Source: Diplosphaera chodatii (Eukaryota; Chlorophyta; Trebouxiophyceae; Prasiolales; Stichococcaceae). Taken from it: 64,000 nucleotides of DNA. A program made the translations under genes and the position numbers. How positions within the stretch are numbered: position 1 is the stretch's first letter; each line of letters opens with the position of its first letter. The stretch spans positions 434,001-498,000 of the forward strand of contig JAALGY010000017.1 in the NCBI GenBank assembly GCA_032358165.1, in the 5' to 3' direction. Shown piece after piece: positions 45,201 to 58,028 of this stretch. The notes under the pieces were generated by a model that was not told where the DNA came from, searched no databases, and worked only from the letters and a program-made list of their open reading frames with translations.

Positions 45201-46297
45201 CGAAATTCGTCACGACCAGCGTCCGGCAGCTCGCTGCTGCCCCGCCGCTGCCGCCGCAGCTGCCGCTGCCGAGGCTGCGGTGCGCCTGACGGCGCCAACT
45301 GAACGACACGCGCCCCCTGCTGCGCTTCCAAGGCCGCCGCCGCATCACCAGGACCCGCATCTGCCGCTGCCGCTGCAGTCCCCGCAGTCCCCGCAGCCAC
45401 ATGCTCCAGGGCCTGGTGTAGCAGCCGTGAGCCCGGGCCCGTGCGCGGCTCCTGCTGCAGGCGCTGCCGTGCTTCCGCGGCGCCGAGCTGGCACACCTGC
45501 CGGCCGTCCCGCAGGAACTGCAGCGATGGGTGGTCCGTTGGCAGGCCGCCCGCGGTCACATGACGGAGCGCTGACAGCCATGTGAACTGCGAGGCCGATG
45601 TTCCGCCAAGGGGTTTATGGTGCCGCGCCGCCATGAGGACAAATGCCTCATGGCGGCTCAGGTCCGACAGCCACCGCCCATCGGGCGCCTTCTGGTAGTA
45701 GGCGTCCTTCGGGGACAGCACCGGCTGCTCTGCGGGCCACGGCGGCAGCTGCAGGGCTCCACTGCTTACAGCTTCCACGGCGTCTGCTGCGGGCTGGGCG
45801 GCTCCTGGGGCCGGCGGCTGCTGCGGGGCAGGCCCCGCAGCCTGCATCGCAGGCCCGCCTGCTGACGCTGTGCCGCTGTCGGGTCGCCTGGGCTGCTGCG
45901 ACCCGCTGGCTGCTGCTACTGCTGCTGCTGCTGCTGCTGCAGCATCATGTGTTGCTTGAGCATAATGTAAGGGCTCTTCAGCCAAGCCCGCTTCTGGTGC
46001 TGCCCCTCCTACCTCTGCTGACTCATCTGCAGAACTACCTCCGCTGCTATGCACGCCAGACTGTGAGGCCGCTTCTGAGCTTCCCTCAGCAACTGCCTCC
46101 CGCCGTCGTGACTTCTGCGGTGGCTGCCGGCTGTCCTCAGGGTTCCAACTGCTGCTGGGGTCCGACTCTGCGTCTGACTCTGCAGCCGCACCTGAAATAT
46201 CAGGCACCGCCTGCCGTCTGCCCGCAGACCGTTGCCGCTGCCGCTGAGGACCAGCTGCTACAGGCGGCTCTGGGGACTGCTGCTGATGGCGGCGCTT

Positions 46298-46328
<31 letters not shown>

Positions 46329-49300
46329 CAATGCGGCTGTGGGATGGGCATGGCCCTGCCGGCCCGCCGCTGCAGCGCGGCCACGAACTCGGGCGTGGAG
46401 TCTGGCGGCGGCGCGTCCAGCAGTGCCTGCAGGAGCAGTGCCATCACTGCTGCTCACCGCTACTACCAGGGTGATTGGCCTTGGTGAGGCAGGGCGTGCA
46501 TGTGCAGTTCCACATACGCATGGTCAGCACTGCACCGCGGCTGTGGGGGCCCCTTCATTTGGATATGAAGCAAGTTGGCAGGGTGCTACCAAATACACAC
46601 CAGGTTGAAGAGCAGCTGTTTCAGCTGTCAACAAGCCACAACAATTGTACAACAAGCCAATGTACTGCAATGCATCTGAGCGGTTCCCCACCAGGGCCTC
46701 TGGAGTTGAGAGCGTGGCCACGGCGCGGCCCTGGGGGGTGAAATGGCGGGAGGGATCGGAGTGGGCGGGCCACCGGTGGCGGCAGCCGCGGCCCCCCTGC
46801 AGCACCGCCGCCAGCGCCTTATCTACCCCGCCGCTGCCGCCGCGCTGCAGGAGGCCCCCGGTGCTTGCCCGCCTGCGGCGGCCGTTGCTCCGTGGTGAGC
46901 TCGGCCCGGCGGCTGACTCCTCCCCCTGCGCTGGGGGGCTGCCACCTCCGCTGTGCGCAGCGGCGGCGGCGGCATCGGATGCAGAGTCGGCTTCAGCAAA
47001 GATGTCGTCAGCGTCGCCGACTTCCCCGGTGCCGGGCAGCTGCGTCGACCCCTCGACCTGCAGCGCAGCCCAGCAACTCGGTTGTGCAACTCCATAATGA
47101 AGCAGTCAAGATGCGCAGCAATCAGGCGATGTGCGCGTCACGTTCTGTACGCGCTCTTGCATCTGACGAATGGTGCACCCATTGCCACTATGTCCGAGGT
47201 CTTGGGTGCTGCTACGAAGAGCTTTTCACCCGCAATAGTATTTTCACAATTTCAGTATGTACCCACCAGTCCGCCGCCGTGCATAGCAGGAGACAGGGAC
47301 TCCAGGCGCGGCAGGGACGACGGCGGCCTGCGCCTCTGGCCATCCTGAGCCAGGGTGGCCAGCAGCTGCTGCCGCTGCCCGGAGTCCTGGCCGCCGTCGG
47401 CGCCCACCGACGGCTCGAAACCATCGCCATCTGCAGCAGCGCACGCCAATCAGCAAGCGACTGCTGCGTGTGCCAGTCATTCCATGGAGATGCTGGACTG
47501 TGGCGCTTCTGTACCGCATTGACTGTTGCTCATCAACTGACTGTACCATTCCCAATTGCACATAAATATATATGTGTGTGTGTGTGTGTATATCTTCTGC
47601 CCGCAGTCACAGCAATTCACCAGAGGATCCGGTTTCCATGTCGGTGTCGGTCTGCTGCTGCGCCCGCTGCTCCACCGCGGCAGCTGCATCGCGGATGCGC
47701 AGCCTGCCTCGGCCCCTGCCCCTGCCAGACGTGCTTCGACCCCTGCCGCCGCCACGGCCGCCCCTCCCCCTGCCGTTGCCATTGCCGCTGCCGCTGCCAC
47801 GGCCAGGCCTGCCCAGCTTGACGGCCGCCTTTCTCACTGCAGGCGTGACAATGTTCAAGTTTGACGAGTCTTGACACGCAAGACCGCCAGAGCTCTCACG
47901 TTCGCCTGCGATCTTGGAGGAGAAGGCAGCCTGTGGCCATGTCGCAGTGACTGAGCAGTCCACTTGTACAGTTCTCTTCATGACCCGGCTGTCTGTGCTG
48001 TTATTTTGTGCTGCTGGTTGCCATTCATGTGCACCTGACACTGCCCTGCCACCGACGCCGCGGCCACCGCCGCGCCCGCCCCTGCCTCGGCCCCTTCCGC
48101 CGCCACCAGGGCGGCCGGGGGCTGCTGCCGCACCGCCAGCACCAGGCGCATCAGCCTGGTCCACAGCAGCTGCAAGCAACGGGCGACCAGAATGATCACT
48201 ACCTGCACGTTTGTTCAGATCCACACCTCACCCATCAGTCACATCGTGTGTATCCGACCAGCGTTGCTTTCTGGCGCACCAGCATTCGGCCGTGCATCTG
48301 CAGGCTGCCTGTCCGGTTCTGCGAAAATGTCGGCTGCCCCAGTAGTTTGCTGTGGCGCTTGCTCGCGGCGCTCTGGCTGCTGCCGTGCAAGACTTCCGCG
48401 TATATCTGCTGGAGCTGCATCAGCAGCAGGGAGCTGGTTCGGCTGCGCCACGGCAGTCTGAGTGGCGGCAGAGCTTTGGGCACCAGCTGGCTGTTGTGGC
48501 TGCTGGTCCTGCATCCGGCTGTCCGCTGCATGCGGTACCGAGACTGTGCCAGGGCGTCCAGCTGCACCCTGTGCATCCTCGTCCATGACATACTGCGCAA
48601 GTGACAAGCAGGACATCAGGTCCATGCATGGCATGGGCAAATGCGAATCAGGCCGTCTCTGACTGAGATGCAGGGCAGGCGTCTCGAAGGGTGACATGCC
48701 GAGCACGCGCAGGCGCAGGTCCAGTGGGCATCACCAGATCGGCAGGGAGGTGCAGAGCTGGGGACTGAGGCGTGGGCGGCGGCGGCGCCGGCTGCAGGCT
48801 GCCTGCGGACGGCGAGCCGCCATTTTGGGGCTGTTCCCCTGCACCATTGGCGGGCTGCGCTGCAGGGTGGGACCCGGCGCCGACTGCCCTGAATCCTGGC
48901 TGAGGCGGCAGCACCCGGTGCATGGCGCCTGCACTTTGGGGGTGATTCTGTACGGAGATGCTGCCGTTCTGCAGCGGAGGGGCGCCAATCCGAGTGACAG
49001 CCCCGCCGCCGGCAGGCTGCTGAGCGGCGTGCCTGCCGCCGACGCCGCCGCTGTCGCTGCTGCTGTGGGTGAGCTGCCGCAGCGCCGCCAGCGCCGCCGC
49101 CCTGCTGGACGCCGCGCCCGCCTGCCCCGCAGCATGGCCAGAGGCGTGGCCATTCAGCCCGCCTGGCGCCCGCGGGCTGTGCATCCGGCTTACCGCAGAC
49201 CCGCCAGGCTGCTTCCGCTTGGCAGATGCAACCCGTGCGGGCGGCTGCGACTCCGCCCGTGGGTCATACTGCTGCCTGCCGGGGGAGGCCACCCCGGCGT

Positions 49301-49340
49301 CGTCGGCGGCAGCAGCGGCGACAGGAGGCCACCCCGGCAT
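42273..49340 (-). CDS. Disordered RGG-box, Gln/Ala-rich nuclear-type protein, possibly 5' half of the coiled-coil gene
   Basis: No family recognised. Exons in transcript order: 49340-48735 (ATG MPGWPPV), 48592-48259, 48202-48035, 47905-47621, 47430-47267, 47057 to about 46780, about 46440-44529, 44292-43906, 43656-43482, 43180-43036 and 42865-42314; most phases agree. Three exons carry RGG boxes (GRGRGRGGRGGGRG, twice, and RGRGSGRGGGRGSGG) typical of RNA or DNA binding, and two carry a DIFAE-D motif. A short ordered stretch at about 45450-45716 contains RWLSDLSRHEAFVL and TWLSALRHVTAGGL, and a third WL-x-ALRH occurs at the start of the 44292 exon. The intron 44528-44293 has a GC donor. Basic patches such as KRKRD suggest nuclear import. 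If read through, translation stops at 42273; if a 20-base microexon is used, it continues into the coiled-coil gene. Confidence 0.58.
42562..42583. repeat. CTG/CAG trinucleotide run (poly-Gln)
   Basis: About seven tandem CTG units on the plus strand, read on the minus strand as Gln codons in the disordered protein. Confidence 0.85.
46302..46328. repeat. CTG/CAG trinucleotide run (poly-Gln)
   Basis: Nine tandem CTG units on the plus strand encode a nine-Gln tract in the minus-strand disordered protein. Confidence 0.88.
47567..47593. repeat. (AT)n(GT)n dinucleotide repeat in an intron
   Basis: A TATATA run followed by about nine GT units lies in the intron between the minus-strand exons ending at 47621 and starting at 47430. 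The transcript would carry a purine-poor AC run. Confidence 0.9.
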
Positions 49341-50485
49341 CGCAGCGGGCAGCTAGGCTATGCCCCCCAGCCGCTGTCGCCATGCTCCTGTTTGTGACGC
49401 CAGCGCCGCACTAGCAGTGCTGATCCGGCCCACCGTTCCGAATGCGTTGCACCTGTGCATCGTGGGAGTGACACTGAGACCGTGCAACCTGAGAGCAGCG
49501 CAGATTCAGGTTGACCTGGCTTTGCCATGGCGGCAGCTCACCCAAGATCGTCTGCAGGAGTGCGCTGACGTGCAGCTGATTCAACCCTGCTGCAGTCATG
49601 TCTAGTGCGCCAAGTGATTGACATGGCTTGACAAATCAGACATTGGACAGCACTCGACATTGTCGTCCCAGATAGTCCCAGATGAGGGGGTGCTCCGAAT
49701 GATACGTGCAAGGGTTGCATATGCATATCAAGAAACGCCCAAAGCAGTTGCGCAGCCTGCGACAAACTGCTGATGGCCGCAATGGGTTCCGAACATGCTT
49801 TCGATGTCACGGATTAGTGGGACACCTTGTCAGGAGCATGTTGCTGGGGCGCGCCTTCTAGCGCTCACAGATGGTTCTGGTATACCATGTGTACCGCAGC
49901 ATGTGGACCAAATTGTCAAAGCATAATATTGCGCTCCTCCCTGGCTCCTCTCCGACATCCGAAGGCGAGCAAAGGGGGCAAATGAAACGGTGGGCGAGAG
50001 CGCAAAACAGAACACCTCGGGCCATTGCTCAGTTTGCATTGCACTGCCGACTTAATGTGCATTTGATCGTCGGTGGTCTATGCACAGAAGGGTGTGTCAC
50101 ACTTCGGTATCAGCAAGTGTGAGGACGTGCCAGGAGTTGATTAGGTGACTTCCACCCAAACTTTGTCCAGGCCTCACTGGCACACTTGAGGCAGCTGCCG
50201 GTCCTCGAATACGCTACGTGCGTCTTCGACAAGATTCAATGTGACCCTTGTAGTTCTTGGGCGATCTGCACACTGCCACATACCAAGACGGCGCTCAGCT
50301 GCGGCAGTCAAGCTGTTAGCCAACAGGCGGGCAGACGTGCCTGAGCAGGCTGCCGGTACGCGGCTGCTTTATATGCCGAGGCTCAGCAGTCCGCTGCTGG
50401 GCTCGGTGCCGCCTGCACATCAGGTGCACACATCAATGTAGCGGCTAAAGCTGCGCAGCAGCCGGCGCCTGCCTCTCCCGACGCC
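49341..50485. promoter_or_regulatory. Divergent promoter region, RGG gene / VPS53
   Basis: About 1.1 kb lies between two divergent start codons. No exon, RNA gene or repeat is supported; both promoters must be here. Confidence 0.5.
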
Positions 50486-53400
50486 ATGGCGGAGGTGGCG
50501 AGCCAGCCGGCCGGCATGCCAAACGGCGGTGCGGCCGCGGCCAATGGCGCAGCTGCGCAGCCCGCCACGCCGTCCTCGCCGCTACAGGGCCGCCCGGGGG
50601 ACGCGCTGGACAGCCCCGACTTTGACGCCGTGAAGTTCCTCAACGAGATGTTCCCCACAGGTACCGAGCGCCTGCCTTTGGTGCAACTGCGCTGCGCATC
50701 CAGCCGTCGCAACAGCTGCATGCGCAAGCGGGCCTCGGATGATGCGGCCTTGCATTTGAGAGCGAGGGTGCCCATGCCTCTGGTAGATCGACACCAGGCT
50801 GTTCACGACCTGTGCAGAGGCGTCGCTGGTGGGCCTGGACCCGCTGATCACCACGCTGCGCGCCAAGATCCGGCGGGTGGACGCTGAGATCCTGGAGGCC
50901 GTGCGGCAGCAGAGCGCGAACGGCGGGTGCTCCAGGTAGGTGCTTCACGCGAAATTGCCGTCCCTGCAAGGGCCCCAAGCAACTGGATGTTGTCGACAGG
51001 CCGCCTGCACAGCAGCAGCAGCAGCAGCAGTAGCAGCAGCAGCAGGGTCCCAGCAATGCATGCTTCAGCGTCCGGCAGGGGTCTGGACATGGAACACAGT
51101 GTCATCTGCACAACACGACCTGCACTGCATGCCCGTGCAGGCAGGATCTGGTGCAGGCGAAGCAGGGCATCGGCGAGCTGTTCAGCCGGGTGGCGGACAT
51201 CAAGCGCAAGGCAGAGGCCTCGGAAGCCATGGTTCAGGTGCGCTGTGAAGAAGGCGGCCCCCATCTTTGCAGACTACATTGCTGTCCACGGGTTTTGAAA
51301 ACGCTTGCCAACGATATCGTTAGAGACGCATCAGGCAGCAATGCTGCTGGGTGACAGAACGTACTCCTCAGCACCTTCGCAGTGAATTGCGGCAACCGAC
51401 CTCGTTGATGGGGTCGCATTCTAGGAAATTTGCCGCGACATCCGGAAGCTGGACCATGCGAAGTCGAACCTGACGGCCACCATCACCGCCTTCCGCCGCC
51501 TGTCCATGCTCGTCACCGCCGTGGGTGAGGCCTTCAGCTGATCACCTGCAAACTCAGGACTTCAATCGCATGCCCTGCCTGCTACTTGGATCTCCGAAAT
51601 CATCTATGCAGAAAGCACAATTGATTGTTCTATGCAGCCCTGCGCGTCTCACAGATTGTGCGCATCGCATGGGCTATTATCAGATACCGACAATTAGTAT
51701 ATCATCATTGTGCGTCCTCACCTGCAGACCAGCTGCAGCGGGCGGTGGAGCGCAACGAGTACGGCGAGGCGGCGCACCTCATCGAGGCGGTGCAGCAGCT
51801 GGCGGGCCACTTCCAGTCGTTCGTGGCCATCCCGAAGGTCGCGGAGCTGTCGGGGCGCGTGGCCACCCTGCAGCGCGCCGTGCAGGTGAGGGTTTTAAAT
51901 GGTGACGACCCTTGAAGGGGGATTTGTAATTGAGGCAGGCTGATCAGAATGGCATTGCTGCAACAGTGGCCACAGAGTGGCAGAAAGGCGCTGTGCTCGT
52001 GCCGCTCACTGCTATGATGGATGCCCAACAACATCTCCTGATGACCCTCAAACCCAGGTATCCTGCAACCCAAATGATGTACGTGCTGCAGGCCAACGCG
52101 ATGCGGGAGTTCGAGCTGCTGGGCCCCAACGAGGACAAGCCCAACCCGCTGCTGCTGGAGCGCCTGCGCGCCTGCTGCCAGGTCATCAACGCCCTCGGCT
52201 ACAAGGTGATGCCTTCGACTAGCTCGCCAGCCGTCCAGACTATCTTCGTAGGCTCGTTGGCAAGGCATGACCACCCTGACGTTCGCCAGCAGCCCATGCA
52301 AACGGTGCACGGTTGCAGCACCGTTAGCGTGGTGAGCGTTCAGACCTCAGGGTTGAGGATGAAACTGTTGCAGGCACGCTAGAGCTCTCCTCATATTCAA
52401 GCTGTTTAAGAGGGCAACTTGCTACCTGTGGGGGGTGTTGCTTTGGATATGCAACTCAGGTTTGCTGCAACCCACGTCCGCAGGTCTGCCCTCACCAGGA
52501 ATAGTTGTCACTGTACTGAGACTATCCAGCGCTTTGCCTATATGATTGAATTGCTAGCGACGAATGCAGGCGCGGGACGACCTGACGGATGCGATGTGTC
52601 GGAAGGAGATGGGGGTGTACACCGCCATCTTTGGCACCACGGGCGACACGGCGGCCCTGGAGCGTACTGACCGCCGCTACCTGTGGCTCCGCAAGCGCCT
52701 GGGCAGCCGGCAGGAGGTGCGGCCCTGCCATGTCAACGCACATGCCATGGGCCACTTGTCTCTCTGTATAGCATCGGCACCTGCCACCAGCTGTAGCACT
52801 GGCCAATCCTGGGCGGCAGCTTGCGCGGGCAACATGTTGCTGCGCAACCATGGGCAGCAAGGCTGTGCCTATCCTCAACCTCTGAGCAGGGCAATCACGA
52901 CTGCGATGTCTCCAGCCTCCCACCGCAGACTCTGACTATGGTCCTTGAACAACTGCAGGTGTGGGGCATCTTCCCACCGGAGTGGCACCTGCCACAGCTG
53001 GTCTGCCTCGCCTTCTGCACCATCACAAAGTCTCACCTGGCGGAGATCCTGGACGCAAAGGCACGTCAGCTGTGTTGCCTGCCTGTTGCGCTGTGTCCTT
53101 TGTGCCATTCTTTCTACATGACGGTGCCTAGCACAGCCGCCAGCATGGCCCACAACTCATGGAGACGTCGTCAAGGGTGTGTGGAGGGAATGCGCATTGA
53201 ACTGAGAAGGGATAGTTTGCATGTGCAGGCCGCCGAGCTGCCGAGCCAGGTGGAGGCGCTGCTGCGCGCCGTCAACACCACCAACGACTTCGAGAACGAG
53301 CTGGCCGCCCGTTTCGGCGACGCCTCCCCAGCCGAGGTGTGGCAGGAAGCCTGGACTGAATTATATGCAAAACCCAGCCATTCATGACCCTTGACATCAA

Positions 53401-56400
53401 ATATGGCCATTGTTCATCTGCAGCACCATCAGGACGGAGTGATAGAGTCCCACGGCATCCTGTACACAAAGATGTGTTGCTGGCAAGTGCTCTGTCACAT
53501 CAAAGCAGCTGGTGGATGACAGACCGCATATATCTGCTATCAGGACTAGACGTGCAGACGCTTCTGCAAACTTTTGCAGGATGAAGACGGCGATGGGGAC
53601 GGCGTGCCGCCCGCGGATGATGTGATGTCAGCCTCGGGGGTGCGCAGCCGCTACGAAAAGCTGTTCCGCGAGCGGCAGGCCGCCGCTGCGGTGGGTATTC
53701 CAGAACAACCCTGTGCACAAGCGGGCTCATTAGTGTCATGTAGTCAGGCACCTCGCGATGTGGGCACCACAATGCTTTCATGGACTGAAAATGCATCTGA
53801 AAGGCATTTGTTTCCGTCTGGATATGCGTTGAACTGAGATGGGGCTGTCGATGCAGGCGCAGCAGGACGATGGCGACGGGGGCCCAGGGGCGGAGGCGCC
53901 GGGCGCGGGGGCGGTGCCCGTGCGCACCCCCTTCCAGGGCGCCATCTCCACCGTCTTCACCAAGCATCTCTCGTGAGCGCTGCCGCTCATTCTGTGCATT
54001 TTCTACACCCAGTGCACATTGGCAGTGGACCTCGCTCCCCCTGCGTCAGGCATAACAGTCACACCATGCCTGTGCACGCTGCAAATTGTGGAGGCATGTA
54101 GTGCAGCGTCAGCTGAACCGCTCCTGCAGCCTGCGGTGCTTTCGCGCCACATCCCGAACGATCTCATGTTCGCGTCATCGTTGGTGCTGTGGTCTTAAAA
54201 CCCTGAGGTGGCATCGGCGCAGGTACTATGTGGAGGCCCAGGAGCGGGAGCTGCTGGGGACCCTAGACGCGCTTGTGGGCGAGGAGTCCTGGCGCCCCGC
54301 GGACGAGTCGGCGGGGGCGGGGGTGCTGCGGTCGGCGTCCCAGCTGTTTGGCGAAATCAAAAAGTCGCTGGTGCGGTGCAGCAAGTACATCACCCGCGGC
54401 CCCGCGCTGCTTCAGCTGATGACCACCTTCCAGGTAAGCATCTGCATGTGCCTGTCTGCAGCAACAGGACAGGGGTGGAGATGGGTCCCTCCGGGGTAGG
54501 TCCAGGGTGTGAGGGTGGCGTCTGTGATATGTTTTAAGGTTTAGAAACCCGCAGCCCATCCGGTGTGCTGCTGCCTCTGCCAATGGCCAGGACACGAAGC
54601 GAAGGCTGCCACAGCGAACCCTGACGCACAGTTCTGTCGATGGTCAGCTGTGGCCTGCGACTTTGAGTTGCGCCGACATTTGATGACCGCTGACACCCAA
54701 TGCCCAGCTCTGCCAGGAATGCCCTCCTGTCCACAGCTCCTGTTGCTTGTTCAGCTCGTACTATTCAGCTCGTAATGTGCGCTGTCCCCAGGCAGCTCGC
54801 AGGGGGGGTGTCCACATGAGCAGTGCAGTTGCATTGCTATCTCTGCCAGGAATTGGACTTAGATGGGGGTGTCAGCACCGAGCGCTGTACTGCTGCAGAG
54901 GGTCGCCAGAGCATACACTGCACGGCTGATGACACGGCTGCCGCGCACGGCGTCTGGAGCTGCTGCGGGCGCCACGCCCAGCCTGGCCACCCAGGAGTGG
55001 CATGTGCGGCTGGCCGACGGCGATGTGTGAGTCCCCTGCTCCCCATCAATTGCTCACTATTGTAACGCTCTCACAGGCACACGTGCATGCACGCTGCTTG
55101 TGGCCATATTTATGGCTGGCGGCTGGCATGTCGTTCTCGTTTTTGTGCTCCACCGGCTGCGCAGCCAGTCTGTGCTGCAGGGGCATCTCTTCGCTCTGCT
55201 GCACGGATGATGTGAGCAGCCTGTGCACATCCATAACAGCCTTCACTCAATGTCCTGGGCCTCATGCGTTTACCTCACAGCACATGCCAGCAGGGTTCGA
55301 GGGCTGTTGTGCTCTGCACAGGGGCGCCTGCTGCGCGGTCGTCACCACCGCCGAGTACTGCACCGAGGTCATCGGCGCCCTGGCCCGCAATGTGGCCAAG
55401 CTGCTGGACCCGCCCCTCGGAGACGAGGTGTGTCCGTCTGGCTGCGCATCCAACATCTTTCCCCACCCACCGAGTTTCATACTCTCGCTGTATGTGGTTT
55501 CGGCCTCACGCTGACGCTGCAAGTGCCCGGTTCTTGTAAGAGGTCCATGCATGCGCTGCCAGCCGCTGCTCTTCTTGCGGGGGCCCATGGCACGGTCGCA
55601 ACACTCAGTGACTCGATTAGGCTGACATGCCCGAACCCTCGTATCCTGGGCGCTGGGTGCAGGTGGATGTTTCAGAGGAGGAGGAGGGCTTTGCAAGCGT
55701 GACGACCGCGGCGCTCAATACCCTGCTGCTGGGCCTGGAGACTCGGCTGGATGCGTGCCTGGGGTCGTTGATGCGCTACAACTGGGCGGCCACCGAGTCG
55801 GTGAGCTTAGTGCTTGCTCATCACACCACGCTTGTCCTATGCCAGGCTTCTGGTATGCACGGCAGACTGGTCTGGATTGCAGGTGACATGTTGGACATGA
55901 TCCGCTAGGGCAGTGGGACAGTTACTGCAGACATGTGGACCTCGCTGCACTTGGGGCAACCATACCGACTGGCAGTTTCTACAGTCCCTGTCCCTCTGTC
56001 TTGCAGGTGGGGGACCAGTCGGACTTTGTCACGGCGATGGGGCGCACGCTGCAGGAGTTTGGGCCGCCGCTGGGGGCCGCGCTGCCGGAGCACCACTTCG
56101 CCTTCCTGTGCGACAAGGTACCCCAGAGGCACATCTGCTGCTGCCTTGTGCCCGTCCTGCACAGGCTGGGCGGTCATTCTGCTGTCGTTGTGATGGAGGT
56201 TGGCAAACCATATGCCTGGTAATCGCTCGCGTTACCACTGTCAGCAGTCGTCTGGGGGCCACATGGCTGCAGCAGCCACACAGAGCGGCAGACCCACCTC
56301 TCAGCATTTGCACTTGCTCAAAAGCGCACAGCCACTCAATTACAGATCCAACCTTGTGCTCTTGCTGCCACGCTCACATGTGACCTCTAGTCGACGTGCA

Positions 56401-58028
56401 CCTGTGTCGCCGCAGCTGGCGTCCAGCTTCCCGCGCCGCTTCGGCGAGGCGGTGTCGCGGTGTCGCAAGATCGGCGAGGCTGGCAGCCAGCAGCTGCTAC
56501 TGGACACCCACGCCGTGCGCAGCCTGCTGCTGGGCTTTCCCGCCTCAGGTGACCAGACCTTCTGTCCCTGGTATCGTGCAGTACTACATGCTTAGTCTGG
56601 CAATAGTCCAAAAATGCAATATGCCCGGTACAGTAAGGAAGCGTTGCAGAGACCCAATCCACGTCCAAGGGAAGTCCTGCAGTGGTCACCAGCCATTCTG
56701 GCATGAGTGTTCCATACATGGTGTGCTACAGGGCGGCCAGGCGAGCCCGCGCCGGCGATGTTCAAGGCAGCCGTCACCAGGGAGCTGGGCAGAGTCGAGG
56801 CGCTGCTGAAGGTGACATGGATTTATGTTCAGGGCAACTCTTCCGGCGTCTGGCCAGGACGTGGCCGAGCATCTGGGGCCAGCACAGCGGCCTTTGTATG
56901 CAGGAATGTGTAACGTCTGGATGGCTGACCGCTTCCGCCTAAACCCTTGGCGGTATGCAGGTGGTGGGCTCACGGCCAGACACGCTCCTGCACAACTTCG
57001 CGACGCTGCTGCCTGGCGCGAACGCTTCCGACTTCCAGCGCATCGTGGAGCTCAAGGTGGCCTGCACCGCCCTGTTTCGATGCAACATGACGCCAAGCCA
57101 GGCTCATGAGGCCGCCCCGATGATGCCAGGCTTCAGCTTCTGCACCGACTTGCGCCAAGTCTGTACTCCTGGTTACAACGCATCAGCCAGAGATTGCCTT
57201 TGGCAGTAATGGTCACACATCCCTCCTCGTGATTTCCTCTCTCCCTATGGTGCAGGTGCTGAAGAAAGTGGAGGCGTCGGCGCTGCTGGAGGCGTACAAC
57301 CGGCGCATCGGGCGGGCCGGGCAGCCCACCGCTGCCGGCGGGACGCTGCTCGCAGGTTGGCTGTTGTCTGCCCACTGACGCCATGTTGGGCAGAGCCTTC
57401 CAATCCAGACACCAAGTTTCCACGATGTAGAAGTAAGTGATCATGTGTCAAGTTAACACACTGCCATTCTGCACACTCAGGCAACACAGCAGCCGGGGAC
57501 GGTCGCAGTGGCGGCGGCGCCGCAGGGGGCCCGGGGCTGCTGCCCCGGCTCGCTACAGGCGGCCCCACAGCGGGCGCGCCCTTTGCCAACAGCCCCGCCT
57601 CGGCGGCAGCAGCAGCCAGGGTGCAGGCCTCTACACAGGTGGGTAGTTGGTGCTGATGTGACACGCACACAAGGTCGTGTGGTTTCACGTGTAAACGCCC
57701 CACCCGGGCCTGGTCTTGTGCATCCTTAGCCGCTCCCCATCCAGCGAAGCAGGGACAGTTGGCAGCGTGGTCGTCTCCACCTCTACCTCGTCACTATCCG
57801 CTCAGCAACCGGTGTTTCGTTACCGCGTCAATGCGTGCTCTCTGTGCCCAGGAGCTGGCATCGCGCTTCCGCAGCAACGCCAACACGGCGGCGCAGCGGG
57901 CGCAGGCGGCGGCGGGCACCGCCACCGACCGCATGCGCGAGTCCTTCGCCTCCATGCGCATGCTGAGCTTCGGCATGGGGCGCGAGCGGCAGCAGGACGG
58001 CAGCAGGAAGCAGCAGGGCCGGCGGTGA
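50486..58028 (+). CDS. VPS53: VPS53, subunit of the GARP/EARP tethering complex
   Basis: Predicted 927-residue tether subunit for endosome-to-Golgi retrograde transport, working with VPS51, 52 and 54. 22 phase-consistent exons: 50486-50660, 50818-50935, 51141-51237, 51425-51524, 51728-51885, 52092-52205, 52570-52716, 52959-53060, 53229-53336, 53580-53690, 53857-53972, 54223-54433, 54899-55026, 55322-55427, 55663-55800, 56007-56117, 56416-56548, 56732-56811, 56961-57056, 57256-57355, 57481-57638, 57852-58028. The VPS53 N-terminal domain is clear: FDAVKFLNEMFPT, LITTLRAKIRRVD, EICRDIRKLDHAKSNLT, NEYGEAAHLIEAV, AIFGTTGDTAALERTDRRY, WGIFPPEWHLPQL. Later parts keep VVTTAEYCTEVIGALA and the helical-rod region. 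The intron 53061-53228 starts with GC. The C-terminal ~110 residues (from LLAGNTAAG on) are low complexity and ungrouped. Other than Gly/Ala insertions the length fits the family. Confidence 0.92.
51010..51046. repeat. CAG trinucleotide run in a VPS53 intron
   Basis: About eleven CAG units interrupted once by TAG, inside the intron 50936-51140, so it is not translated. It is polymorphism-prone simple sequence. Confidence 0.88.

Noticed and set aside
55285..55310. GGGTTCGAGGG resembling a tRNA T-arm
   Set aside because: No matching acceptor stem, D-arm or anticodon arm at the right distances; it lies in a VPS53 intron.
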